Positions 34,740 through 43,595 of a stretch of 64,000 nt of DNA are shown here, one piece after another. The notes below the pieces were generated by a model. That model made no database searches. It was given only the letters and a program-made list of their open reading frames with translations, and had not been told where the DNA came from. Position numbers and translations under genes: made by a program. The stretch lies in contig NZ_CALTTX010000004.1 in assembly GCF_943912325.1 (NCBI RefSeq), positions 1 through 64,000 on the forward strand. Direction: 5' to 3'. Numbering within the stretch: the stretch's first letter is position 1; the number at the start of each line of letters is the position of its first letter. The DNA is from an uncultured Microbacterium sp. Its GTDB lineage: Bacteria; Actinomycetota; Actinomycetes; Actinomycetales; Microbacteriaceae.

Positions 34740-36146
34740 GTGAGCACGTCCGATCCGCGCGGCGCTCCGCCGGGGGAGCGTTCGACACGCCGTCCCGTCG
34801 ACGGCGCCACGACGGGCGGTGGCCCGCACACCACGACGGGCGGGCTGACGACGACGTCGGCACGGACGACCTCGACCGCGAGCCGCACGACGCTCGCGGC
34901 CGACCACACGGTCGCCCCCTCGACGAGGCTCGAAGTGATCCGCGAGCGCGCGGGTGGCGTCCTCGCTCGCGTGAGCGCGGTCGTCACGGCGGTCGTCGAG
35001 GTCGTGCGTCCCCTGGCCTGGATCACGATCGCGGGGGCGGTCGTGCTCGGGATCCTCGGGGCCATGCTCGGTTGGTGGGAACTCTCGATCGCCGCGATCG
35101 TCGCGGCGGTGCTCGTCGTGCTCTGCGCCGCGTTCCTCGCGGGCCGCACGAACTATGACGTACGCCTTGATTTGACGCGCACCCACGTCGTCGTGGGCGA
35201 GCGCGCGGTCGGAAGCCTCGTGCTGCGAAACACGACGGGGCGGGGGCTCTTGCCATCGCGCGTCGTGCTGCCGGTCGGCAGTGGGCGCGGGGTTTTCGAC
35301 GTGCCGCGGATCGCGCCCGACGGCGAGTGGGAAGAGCTCTTCTCGATCCCGACGCGCGTGCGCGGGGTGCTGCCGGTTGGACCGGTGAGCGTGCTGCGCG
35401 GCGATCCGCTCGGGCTCTTCGAGCGCGTGCGCGATCGGCAAGACGTCGTCGATCTCTACGTGCACCCGCGCACGACCGCGCTCGAGGGCCTCTCGTTCGG
35501 CCGCACACGCGACCTCGAGGGTCTGCCGACCGCCGATCTCTCGCGCGACGACGTCTCGTTCCACGCGCTTCGCGAGTACCAACCCGGCGATGACCTGCGG
35601 CACGTGCACTGGCGCTCGAGCGCGCGCACGGGCCAGCTGATGATGCGGCAGTACGAAGAGACGCGGCGCTCGCATTTCGTCATCGGGCTTTCGACGCACC
35701 CGGGCGAATATGCGGATGCCGCGGAGTTCGAGCTCGCGATCTCTGCCGCCGGCTCGGTGGGGCTCCGGGCGCTGAAGGACTCGGTGCAGCTCGATGCGCG
35801 CAGCCAGCACGGGGAACTGCGCGCCCGCGGAGCATCCGGATTTCTCGATTCGCTTTCGGCCGTGACGCACTCGCGCCCGCGGGATGGCAGCGTCGTTGCT
35901 CTCGCCGGCACGCTCGCGGCACACTCGACGGGATCGAGCATCGTCGTGCTCGCGACCGGTTCGGCGGTCGAAGCCGCCGACCTACAGCTCGCGTGCTCCC
36001 GCCTGCCCGCCGACGTGCGGGTGCTCGCGATCGTCGCCGACCTCGAGGCCGAGGCCGCGCGGCGGCAGCGCATCGGCTCGGCCGACGTCATCACGATCGG
36101 CGCGCTCGATCACCTCGCCCCCGCGCTCCGACGGGTGCTCTCGTGA
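34740..36146 (+). CDS. DUF58 domain protein, membrane-anchored
   Basis: A 468-residue protein, start GTG 34740. Residues 1-60 are Thr/Arg/Gly-rich and disordered; two close hydrophobic helices (about 82-130) anchor it. The DUF58 signature comes later: SRDDVSFHALREYQPGDDLR followed by HVHWRSSARTGQLMMRQYEE. The C-terminal part resembles a von Willebrand A-type fold, as in other DUF58 proteins, and is the expected binding partner of the MoxR ATPase. The gene ends in a 4-nt overlap with the next start (GTGA). Confidence 0.9.
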   Translation: MSTSDPRGAPPGERSTRRPVDGATTGGGPHTTTGGLTTTSARTTSTASRTTLAADHTVAPSTRLEVIRERAGGVLARVSAVVTAVVEVVRPLAWITIAGAVVLGILGAMLGWWELSIAAIVAAVLVVLCAAFLAGRTNYDVRLDLTRTHVVVGERAVGSLVLRNTTGRGLLPSRVVLPVGSGRGVFDVPRIAPDGEWEELFSIPTRVRGVLPVGPVSVLRGDPLGLFERVRDRQDVVDLYVHPRTTALEGLSFGRTRDLEGLPTADLSRDDVSFHALREYQPGDDLRHVHWRSSARTGQLMMRQYEETRRSHFVIGLSTHPGEYADAAEFELAISAAGSVGLRALKDSVQLDARSQHGELRARGASGFLDSLSAVTHSRPRDGSVVALAGTLAAHSTGSSIVVLATGSAVEAADLQLACSRLPADVRVLAIVADLEAEAARRQRIGSADVITIGALDHLAPALRRVLS

Positions 36147-39100
36147 GCGCGCGCATGCGGCGCCCGCAGCCGCCGATCCGCCGCGTCGTGATCGATCTCG
36201 CAGCGCTCGTGCTGCTGCTCGGCGTGCCGGTCGTCGGCTTCACGCCGAGCTTCGAGGGACCGGGGTATCTCGTCGCGGGGTTCGGAGGCATCGCGCTCGG
36301 CCTCGCGATCGCGTGGAGCGGGCTGCGGTTCCGCCTCGGCGCCCTCGAGATCATCGCCGCGACGGTCGCTGCGTACTTCGTCTTCGGCGGCGTGCTCGCG
36401 TTGCCGCACACCGCGATCGGCGGGTTCATCCCCACGCTCGACACGCTGACGCAGCTCGCGCTCGGCACGGTGCAGGCGTGGAAGAAGCTCGTCACGACCG
36501 TCGCTCCCGTCGCGTCGAGCGACGGGCACCTCATCGTCCCCTTCCTGCTCGCGCTGGTTGCCGCTGTCATCGCGGGGACGCTCGCGCTGCGGGGGCGCCG
36601 CCCCGCGTGGGCGCTCGTGCCCGCCGTCGCGTTCCTCGCCATCGAGATCGCCCTCGGTCTCGCGCAACCCGCGCTTCCGGTCGTGCAGGGCGTCGTCTTC
36701 GCGGTCGTCGCGATCGTGTGGCTCGCGGTGCGCGAGAGCGTGGACCGGAAGGATGCCGCGGTGTCGCTCGGCGAGCGTCCCGACCGCTCGGTGTTGAAGG
36801 CGTTGCGGTTGCGCCGCGCGATCACCGCGGCCGTCGTCATCGCGCTCGCGGTCGGCGCGGGCGCCGCGACGGGAGCGCTCGCGTCTCCGCCGAGCACCCG
36901 CTACGTGTTGCGCGACGTCGTTGTGCCGCCGTTCGACGTGCGGGCGTATCCCAGCCCGCTGCAGTCGTTCCGCGGGTACGTGCGCGATGACGCATCCACG
37001 ACTCTCTTCACCGTTTCGGGTCTGCCGAAAGACGCGCGCGTGCGCCTCGCGACGATGGATGCCTACACGGGCGTCGTCTACAACGTCGCCGACGAGGGAG
37101 CGGGCTCGTCGAGCGCGTTCACGCCGATGCGCGCGAACATGTCGCCGCAGGTGTCGGGCGATCAGGCGTCGCTGCGGTTCGAGATCGGCGAGCTGACGGG
37201 CGTGTGGGTGCCCGAGGCCGGGGCCGCGCGTGAGTTCACGTTCGACGGTCCGCGCGCCGATGACCTGCGCCGCGCCGCGCACTACAACGATGCGACGGGC
37301 ACGGCCGTCGTCACGGCGGGGCTCGCTCCGGGCGATTCCTACACCGAACAAGCGGTCTTCGCGCCGATTCCGAGCGACGAGCAGCTCGACGGGGTGGCGT
37401 TCGCCCCGCTTGCGCTGCCCAAGGTCGATGGCGCGCCCGAAGCGATCGCCGATCTCGCCGCCGACGCGACGGGAGAGGCGACGACGCCGATCCAGCAGGT
37501 GCGGGCGCTCGAGAGCTGGTTGCACACGCAGGGCTTCTTCTCGAACGGCCTTGAGGGTCAGGTGCTCTCACCGTCCGGCCACGGCGCGGCGCGCATCGCG
37601 GCGCTCATCGGCGGCAAGCAGATGATCGGCGATGACGAGCAGTACGCCGTCGCGATGGCGCTCGCGGCGCGGAGCCTCGGGATTCCGGCGCGGGTCGTGA
37701 TGGGTTGGCACGCCGATGACAAGGACGATGCGACGGATGCCGGGGGTCCGGGTGGCGTCTTGACCGCGACCGGCACCAACCTGCACGCGTGGGTCGAAGT
37801 CGCGTTCACGGGCTACGGCTGGGTGCCGTTCGACCCGACCCCGCCGAAGGATCAGGTGCCGACCGATCAGACGACGAAGCCCAAGGCCAACCCGCGGCCG
37901 CAAGTCTTGCAGCCGCCGCCCCCGCCGCAGGAACCCGCCGATGTGCCGCCGACCGTCGCCGACGCGCGCAACGCCGATGATGACGACGCGAGCATCTTCG
38001 CGTGGCTCGGACCCGTGCTCGCGGTCACGGGATTGAGTGTGCTCGTGCTGGCTCTCATCGCGGCGCCGTTCGTTGCGATCGCGATCGTCAAGGGGCGTCG
38101 ACGGTCGCGGCGGCTCGCGGCCGAGCGTGCTGCCGACCGACTGAGCGGCGGGTGGGACGAGCTCGTCGATCACGCCCTCGATTTGCGCGTGCCCGTCGCC
38201 GTCGGTGCGACGCGCACCGAGAGTGCGCGTGCGTTGAGCGCGGCGTTCGACCCCGACCGGGTCGCGGGCATCGCGGAGCGGGCAGACGCCGGGGTGTTCG
38301 GCCCCGGCGACCCGAGCGACGCCGACATCGCGGCGTTCTGGGGCGAGGTCGACGCGATCGTCGGCGCCCGCCACGGCGAGCTTTCGCGGTGGCGTCGGGC
38401 GCGGGCCCGGTTCAGCGTGCGTTCGCTGCTGCCCGAACGCGTGCGGGCGCGGCTCGCGGCACTGCGCCGGGCGCGCGAAGATCGCGCCGCGGAGCGGGCG
38501 GCGGCTCTCGTCGAGCATCCATCGCGTCCTTTCGATTCCGACCTCGACGACACGACCGCCTCGGCCCCGGTCGCGCCGGGGGCGGGGATTCCCGTGATCT
38601 CGGGCAACGGGGCGGCAGGACTGCCCGACGAGCGGGCGGTTCTGGGGGCCGTCGCCGATTCGCGGCGGGCGAACCCGGGTGCTCCGACCGGTGCGCGTCG
38701 CGGGCGGCGGGCGGGGGCGGCCGTACCCCTGCTGGTATGGGACGACGGGGCGTGGACGGCGATCGAGGGGCGCGTGCTGTTCGGGCGCAATCCGCGCGCC
38801 GAGGAGGGCGCGACGGCCGTGCGCGTCGCCGACGCGACGCTGTCGATATCGAAGACGCACTTCGCCGTCGAAGTCGGTGAGCGCGGCGTGGATCTCGTCG
38901 ACCGCGGCTCGACCAACGGCGTGCTCGTCCACCGCGGCGGGGGCGTCATCGAAGCGGTGTCGGGCGAACCGCTCGCGCTCGTGCCGGGCGACGTGCTCGT
39001 GCTCGGCGACCGGCGGGCGCGGATCGACCTCATCGAGCTCGATGACCTGCGCGCCGCGAGCGAGCGGCGAACCGCGACCGAGACAGAGGGTGGCTCATGA
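36143..39100 (+). CDS. TgpA-like membrane protein with degenerate transglutaminase domain fused to FHA
   Basis: A 985-residue protein starting at GTG 36143 (overlapping the DUF58 stop). About seven transmembrane helices occupy residues 1-255, then an extracytoplasmic domain with a transglutaminase-like core, a further helix near 625-650, a cytoplasmic region and a C-terminal FHA domain (about 863-968: LFGRNP, SISKTHFAV, STNGVLV). In the core, the usual Cys in GDCEQ is Asp498 (GDDEQYAVAMA), while His548 (NLHAWVEV) and Asp564 (PFDPTP) remain, so classical thiol chemistry should be impossible. The fold probably binds protein or peptide instead. A Pro-rich linker with PPPPPQEP precedes the last helix. 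The FHA module should read phosphothreonine made by the operon's kinase. Confidence 0.88.
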   Translation: MSARMRRPQPPIRRVVIDLAALVLLLGVPVVGFTPSFEGPGYLVAGFGGIALGLAIAWSGLRFRLGALEIIAATVAAYFVFGGVLALPHTAIGGFIPTLDTLTQLALGTVQAWKKLVTTVAPVASSDGHLIVPFLLALVAAVIAGTLALRGRRPAWALVPAVAFLAIEIALGLAQPALPVVQGVVFAVVAIVWLAVRESVDRKDAAVSLGERPDRSVLKALRLRRAITAAVVIALAVGAGAATGALASPPSTRYVLRDVVVPPFDVRAYPSPLQSFRGYVRDDASTTLFTVSGLPKDARVRLATMDAYTGVVYNVADEGAGSSSAFTPMRANMSPQVSGDQASLRFEIGELTGVWVPEAGAAREFTFDGPRADDLRRAAHYNDATGTAVVTAGLAPGDSYTEQAVFAPIPSDEQLDGVAFAPLALPKVDGAPEAIADLAADATGEATTPIQQVRALESWLHTQGFFSNGLEGQVLSPSGHGAARIAALIGGKQMIGDDEQYAVAMALAARSLGIPARVVMGWHADDKDDATDAGGPGGVLTATGTNLHAWVEVAFTGYGWVPFDPTPPKDQVPTDQTTKPKANPRPQVLQPPPPPQEPADVPPTVADARNADDDDASIFAWLGPVLAVTGLSVLVLALIAAPFVAIAIVKGRRRSRRLAAERAADRLSGGWDELVDHALDLRVPVAVGATRTESARALSAAFDPDRVAGIAERADAGVFGPGDPSDADIAAFWGEVDAIVGARHGELSRWRRARARFSVRSLLPERVRARLAALRRAREDRAAERAAALVEHPSRPFDSDLDDTTASAPVAPGAGIPVISGNGAAGLPDERAVLGAVADSRRANPGAPTGARRGRRAGAAVPLLVWDDGAWTAIEGRVLFGRNPRAEEGATAVRVADATLSISKTHFAVEVGERGVDLVDRGSTNGVLVHRGGGVIEAVSGEPLALVPGDVLVLGDRRARIDLIELDDLRAASERRTATETEGGS

Positions 39101-39930
39101 CGACCGCGCCCATCACGACCGCCTACGGAGCGGTCACGCACGTGGGCCTGCGGCGCACGGTCAACGAAGACAGTCATCTCGCGGCGGGGCCGCTCTTTCT
39201 CGTTGCCGACGGGATGGGCGGTCACGACGCGGGCGACCTCGCAAGCCTCGCCGTCGTGACCGAGTTCACCCCGCTGACGACGCACGAGAGCCTCGCACCG
39301 GCGCTGCTCGACGAGGTCCTCGGGCGGGCGCGTGAACGGGTGCGCGAGCTGCCGACCGCGCATGGCAACGCGGGCACGACGGTCGCTGCCGTCGCCGTCT
39401 CACACCTGTCGGGCGCTGCGCATTGGCTCACGATGAACGTGGGCGATTCGCGCATCTATCGGCTGCGCGACGGTGAGCTCGAACAGCTCTCGACCGACCA
39501 CTCCGAGGTGCAAGAGCTGATCGACGCGGGGCTGCTCGATCGCGAAGAAGCGGCGAGTGATCGGCGACGCAATGTCATCACGCGGGCGATCGGCGCCGGC
39601 AGCGACGGCGTACCCGACTTTCGCCTGCTGCCCGCCGCGGTGGGGGATCGGCTGCTCGTGTGCTCTGACGGCCTTCACGGCGAGGTCTCGAACTCCGCAA
39701 TCGCGGCGATCCTGCGCGAGCAGCCCGACCCGCGCGAAGCGGCAACGCGCCTCGTGCACGAAGCCCTGCTGCACGGGGGCCGTGACAACATCACCGTCAT
39801 CGTCGTCGATGCGCTCGCGATCGCCGATCCGAGCGAGATCGATCAGGCCGGTGCAAGCGATGACAGCGACGAATTCGGCGACCTCGACGACACGCGCCCG
39901 ACACGCGTGCCGGGCGCAGTGAGAGGCTGA
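39097..39930 (+). CDS. PP2C-family Ser/Thr protein phosphatase
   Basis: A 277-residue metal-dependent phosphatase, the presumed opposing partner of the kinase at the end of the operon. Metal-binding motifs: RTVNEDS near the start, VADGMGGHDAGD (Asp38 and Gly39 region), LTMNVGDSRIYRL, LLVCSDGLHGEV and GGRDNITVIVVD. No membrane segment, so cytoplasmic. ATG 39097 overlaps the preceding stop (ATGA). The C-terminal 35 residues are acidic and probably flexible. Confidence 0.95.
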   Translation: MTTAPITTAYGAVTHVGLRRTVNEDSHLAAGPLFLVADGMGGHDAGDLASLAVVTEFTPLTTHESLAPALLDEVLGRARERVRELPTAHGNAGTTVAAVAVSHLSGAAHWLTMNVGDSRIYRLRDGELEQLSTDHSEVQELIDAGLLDREEAASDRRRNVITRAIGAGSDGVPDFRLLPAAVGDRLLVCSDGLHGEVSNSAIAAILREQPDPREAATRLVHEALLHGGRDNITVIVVDALAIADPSEIDQAGASDDSDEFGDLDDTRPTRVPGAVRG

Positions 39931-39934
39931 GACC

Positions 39935-41215
39935 ATGCACGATGTTCGCTACGCACCCGCGGGCGCCGGCTGGTGGATCGTCAGCGGCGACCTCGGCGTC
40001 GTCGCGCTCGCGCCCGACGCCGGCGCTGCGGCCGCGCTCGCGATCCATGCGGGACTGCGGGCGGATGCGGGACGCGCCGGCATCGCCGTCGTGCTCGAGG
40101 CGCTGACGGGTGCCTTCGGCACCTCGGTGACGGCGATTCCGGCGTTCGTCGCGCTCATGGCCGAGGGCTCGGGTGTTCGCGTCACGGTGCGTGGGGACGC
40201 CCGCGTGGTGGCCGCGGGCGCGCCGATCTCCGACATCTCGGCACCCCGCGTGTCGACGTGGCGCGAAGAGCTGCTGCCCGAGTGGTCATCGCTCACGGTC
40301 GAGCTCGATCCCACAGTCGGCGGGGATGGTGGCGACGTGGATGCCTCGGGGCTGCCGCTCTTCGACGGTGTCGCTCGGGGCGCGCGCGTTCTCGTCGGCG
40401 CGGCCGAGCCCGTCGTTGCGGGTGCGCCCGCGACTGCCGCTCCCTCGCCCGCTCCGGCGGTGGCCGTGCCCGACTCCGCGCCGGCGGCCGCACCCGCGGA
40501 TGCCGTGACCGTGGCGCCCGCTCCGCCCGGTCCGCCGCCCGCGCCCGTCGCAGCGCCCGCTTCACCCAGCCCACCGCCCGCGCCCGTCGCCCCGCCCGCG
40601 GACGACCCGGTGCTCGGCGACACCGTCGCGTCGTCGCGGATTCCCGAGCGCGCGGGGTTCTCTCTCGTCGAACCCGACAGTGCGACCACCCTCATCCCCG
40701 ACACCGTCGCAACCGCGCCGCGGGCCACTGTCGAAGCGCCCGAGCCGCCTGCCGCAGGCGCCGACGGCGATCATGACGGCGAGACGCTCTCGATCGAGCA
40801 AGCCCGCGCCCTGCGCGCGGCGCGCGAGCACGAGGCATCCGTCCAAGAAGCACCTCCCGCCCCGCCGCGTCGCACGGCGCCCCATGTGCGCTTGGGCGAC
40901 GGGCGCGTCGTGGAGCTCGACCGTGCCATCGTCGTCGGGCGTAGACCCGCGGCCGCGGCGGCGCCCGCCGATCGCGACCCGCACCTCGTGCAGGTCGAGA
41001 GCGTCGAGCAGAACATCTCGCGCAGCCACGTCGTCGTGCGCGCCGAGGGCGAGGCGATCGTCGCGACCGATCTGCGCACGCCCAACGGCACCGTGCTGCG
41101 CCGCGCGGGACTCGCGCCCGTGCACCTGACCGCCGCCGAGCCGACCGTCGTCGTCGCGGGCGATGTGCTCGACCTCGGCGACGGCGTGACACTCACGATC
41201 GAAGAGGGCGCATGA
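39935..41215 (+). CDS. FHA domain protein with long Pro/Ala linker
   Basis: A 426-residue cytoplasmic protein. Residues 1-130 form a small alpha/beta domain I do not recognise, starting MHDVRYAPAGAGWWIVSGDLG. Residues 150-310 are Pro/Ala-rich and disordered. The FHA domain at about 316-420 shows VVGRRP, NISRSHVVV and TPNGTVL, the phosphothreonine-binding residues. It is the second FHA module of the operon and a likely adaptor between the kinase and its targets. It ends in a 4-nt overlap with the kinase start. Confidence 0.9.
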   Translation: MHDVRYAPAGAGWWIVSGDLGVVALAPDAGAAAALAIHAGLRADAGRAGIAVVLEALTGAFGTSVTAIPAFVALMAEGSGVRVTVRGDARVVAAGAPISDISAPRVSTWREELLPEWSSLTVELDPTVGGDGGDVDASGLPLFDGVARGARVLVGAAEPVVAGAPATAAPSPAPAVAVPDSAPAAAPADAVTVAPAPPGPPPAPVAAPASPSPPPAPVAPPADDPVLGDTVASSRIPERAGFSLVEPDSATTLIPDTVATAPRATVEAPEPPAAGADGDHDGETLSIEQARALRAAREHEASVQEAPPAPPRRTAPHVRLGDGRVVELDRAIVVGRRPAAAAAPADRDPHLVQVESVEQNISRSHVVVRAEGEAIVATDLRTPNGTVLRRAGLAPVHLTAAEPTVVVAGDVLDLGDGVTLTIEEGA

Positions 41216-42864
41216 GTCCCCGTCGCGCGCCCGCGCCGCCGCCAACGCTGCCGGGTTTTACTTACGTCGATCACTTGGGGTCGGGTGGCTTCGCCGACGT
41301 CTACCTCTTCGAGCAAGAGCTGCCGCGTCGCCGCGTCGCCGTCAAGGTGCTGCTGCCCGAGCGCATGCAGGGCAGCACCGAGGGGTTCATCGCCGAGGCC
41401 AACACGATGGCCCTGCTATCGACGCATCCCGCGATCGTCACGATCTACCAGGCAGGCACCTCGGTCGATAATCGTCCGTACCTCGTCATGGAGTACTGCC
41501 CCAAGCCGAACCTGCAGGTGCGTTACCGCGAAGCGCCGTTCTCGGTGGCCGAGGCGCTGCGGGTCGGCATCCAGGTAGGCGCCGCCGTCGAGACGGCCCA
41601 CCGCGTCGGCATCCTGCATCGCGACATCAAACCCGCCAATATTCTCGTCACGGAATACAACCGTCCCGCCCTGACGGACTTCGGGATCGCCACGATGGGC
41701 GAAGCCGATGACGGCGCGACCGGAATGTCGATTCCGTGGTCGCCGCCCGAAGTGCTGATCGATGAGACGCAGGGCGGTCCCTCCGCCGACGTCTATGCGC
41801 TCGGCGCGACGGTGTACTCGCTGCTCGCGGGTCGGTCTCCCTTCGAGATCCCCGGCGGTGCCAACACGAGCGCCGCGATGATTCCGCGCATCGAGCGCTC
41901 GCCGTTGCCACCGCTCGAGAGAGCCGACGTTCCGCCGTCGCTGACGCATGTGTTCGAGCGGGCGATGGCGAAGCATCCGCGCGACCGCTACGACTCGGCG
42001 CTCGCCTTTGCGCGTGCGCTGCAAAAGGTGCAGATCGAGCTGTCGCAATCGGTCACGCCGATCGACCTGCTCGATGACCCGGGTGCGCTCGTCGTCGAGC
42101 CCGATCGCTCGGACGACGATGGCACGCGCGTGCGCGGGATAGTCAGCATTGCGCCGGATGCTTCGGCTCACGCCGACGCCGCAGCCTGGGGGCCACCGGC
42201 CGCAGGCTCGACGCCGCCCGCGGCGCCCACGTACGCGGCACCCGCCCCCGAACTGCCCGACGATGACCGCACCCGCGCGCGGGTCGTGAGCGTCGACCCG
42301 ACCGGTGATCCCGGAGCACGTGCGTCCGCACTCGCCCAGCCGCTCCCCGGTGACGAGCGCACGGTCGCGCGCCCCCGCACCGTCGCGCCGACCGCCCCGG
42401 CGGCGCCCGAATCGCCCGAGCCGCCCCGCAACCGTGCGGGCCTGTGGGTCGTACTCGGAGCCATCGCCGTGGTCGTCGTCGCAGCGGCGATCGCGATTCC
42501 TGTTCTGATCGGTGCGCTCGGCGGCGGTCAGAGTCCCGCGCCCGACCCCGAGCCGAGCGGCGCTTCGTACGCTCCGCAGAACCCCATCGACGACGTCGTG
42601 CCACAGGTCACGGGTCTTGCGGGCACGACCGACCCCGCCGATCCGGCGCGCGTGCTCTTCACATGGCAGAACCCCGACCCGCGCGCGGGCGATGCGTACC
42701 TGTGGGGCGTGCAGACCGCGGGCGCTGAAGCCTCGCTCGCACCCGTCGAGACGGCGAAGGTGTCCGTGCCCGCCGACCCCTCGGGCCGCACGTGCATCGA
42801 GGTGTACCTCAAGCGCGCGAACGGCACGGCATCATCGACACCGGCAACGGCCTGCGCCGGCTGA
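41212..42864 (+). CDS. Transmembrane Ser/Thr protein kinase (PknB-like)
   Basis: A 550-residue Hanks-type kinase. Gly-rich loop LGSGGFADVYLFE, Lys45 in VAVKVLLPE, catalytic loop HRDIKPANI with Asp138, DFG in LTDFGIATM, and a PPE-like region PWSPPEVL; all key residues are present, so it should be active. A Pro/Ala/Asp-rich juxtamembrane segment (about 290-405) contains RTRARVV and RTVARPR repeats that could be autophosphorylation sites. A single transmembrane helix spans about 407-432 and an external beta-rich domain (about 445-550) with one Cys pair likely senses envelope status. Last gene of the operon. Confidence 0.95.
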   Translation: MSPRRAPAPPPTLPGFTYVDHLGSGGFADVYLFEQELPRRRVAVKVLLPERMQGSTEGFIAEANTMALLSTHPAIVTIYQAGTSVDNRPYLVMEYCPKPNLQVRYREAPFSVAEALRVGIQVGAAVETAHRVGILHRDIKPANILVTEYNRPALTDFGIATMGEADDGATGMSIPWSPPEVLIDETQGGPSADVYALGATVYSLLAGRSPFEIPGGANTSAAMIPRIERSPLPPLERADVPPSLTHVFERAMAKHPRDRYDSALAFARALQKVQIELSQSVTPIDLLDDPGALVVEPDRSDDDGTRVRGIVSIAPDASAHADAAAWGPPAAGSTPPAAPTYAAPAPELPDDDRTRARVVSVDPTGDPGARASALAQPLPGDERTVARPRTVAPTAPAAPESPEPPRNRAGLWVVLGAIAVVVVAAAIAIPVLIGALGGGQSPAPDPEPSGASYAPQNPIDDVVPQVTGLAGTTDPADPARVLFTWQNPDPRAGDAYLWGVQTAGAEASLAPVETAKVSVPADPSGRTCIEVYLKRANGTASSTPATACAG

Positions 42865-42891
42865 GCGCGCGGGACCCGACCCGTTCGCGCC

Positions 42892-43389
42892 TCAAACCCG
42901 CGCGTCGGCCAAGTGGTGCCGGCCGTGGCTCAGCACCTTGACGACGATTCCGCGCCGCTGCAGACCGGCGACGGCGGCGGCCTCTTCGGCCGGGTTGCGG
43001 CCGAGCGCATGCACGTTCGCCACGACGAGAACGTCACCGCGGTGGAGTGTCGCGAACAGTCGCTCGAGGCGTTCCGACCACTGCTCGAGCGGTTCGGGGG
43101 CGGGGTGACGGAACCCGTCGATCGTGACCCCGAACCGCGTCAGCTCGTCGCGCTGCTCGACGACGCTCGGCATGCCGGGTCGATTGACGACGAGACCCAC
43201 GAGCCGCGACCCCGCGGGCCGAGCCTGCCAGAACGAGCGGCCCTCCTGCAGCTCCGAGAAGCACTTCGGGCACTCGACCGCAACGTGCGGCAGGTCGATC
43301 GGGCTCGTCTCGGCCGAGATCTCGGCCGCTCCCGGGTGCGTGTGCCCGCGCGTCGTCGCCGCACCATCCGTCATGGCGTCCTCGGTCAT
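42892..43389 (-). CDS. Degenerate resolvase-like protein with N-terminal Cys pair
   Basis: A 165-residue protein. Residues 60-165 follow the pattern of a serine-recombinase catalytic domain: GLVVNRPG-PSVVEQRDEL, FATLHRGDVLVVANVHALGRNPAEE and GLQRRGIVVKVLS match the resolvase strand/helix order. The catalytic serine position (R-x-S in active enzymes, for example YARVST) reads NRPG, so it is probably inactive, and there is no DNA-binding C-terminal domain. Residues 35-50 hold VECPKCFSEL, half a zinc ribbon. Start ATG 43389 follows AAGGAG. It does not look like part of a mobile element, since no inverted repeats or transposase are nearby. Possibly a domesticated regulator. Confidence 0.6.
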   Translation of the reverse strand: MTEDAMTDGAATTRGHTHPGAAEISAETSPIDLPHVAVECPKCFSELQEGRSFWQARPAGSRLVGLVVNRPGMPSVVEQRDELTRFGVTIDGFRHPAPEPLEQWSERLERLFATLHRGDVLVVANVHALGRNPAEEAAAVAGLQRRGIVVKVLSHGRHHLADARV

Positions 43390-43595
43390 GGCACCCGCTC
43401 CTTCGCCGTCGTGCGTCCATTGTCGCCGATCCGCGGGGCGCTGCGCGCCACTTCCGTAGCCGCTCGCGCCGAGTCGTGTGCCGAGATTCGGGGATGCGAC
43501 GAGATTCGGCGCGCTCGGCCATCGGCATCCGATTCTCGTCTCATCTCCGAACCTCGTAATAGGCGAGCTCGGACCAACCGCTCGTGCCGCGGGCG

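Noticed and set aside
42865..42904. Terminator after the kinase gene
   Set aside because: Only an 8-bp inverted repeat with a 23-nt loop that overlaps the next gene; too weak.
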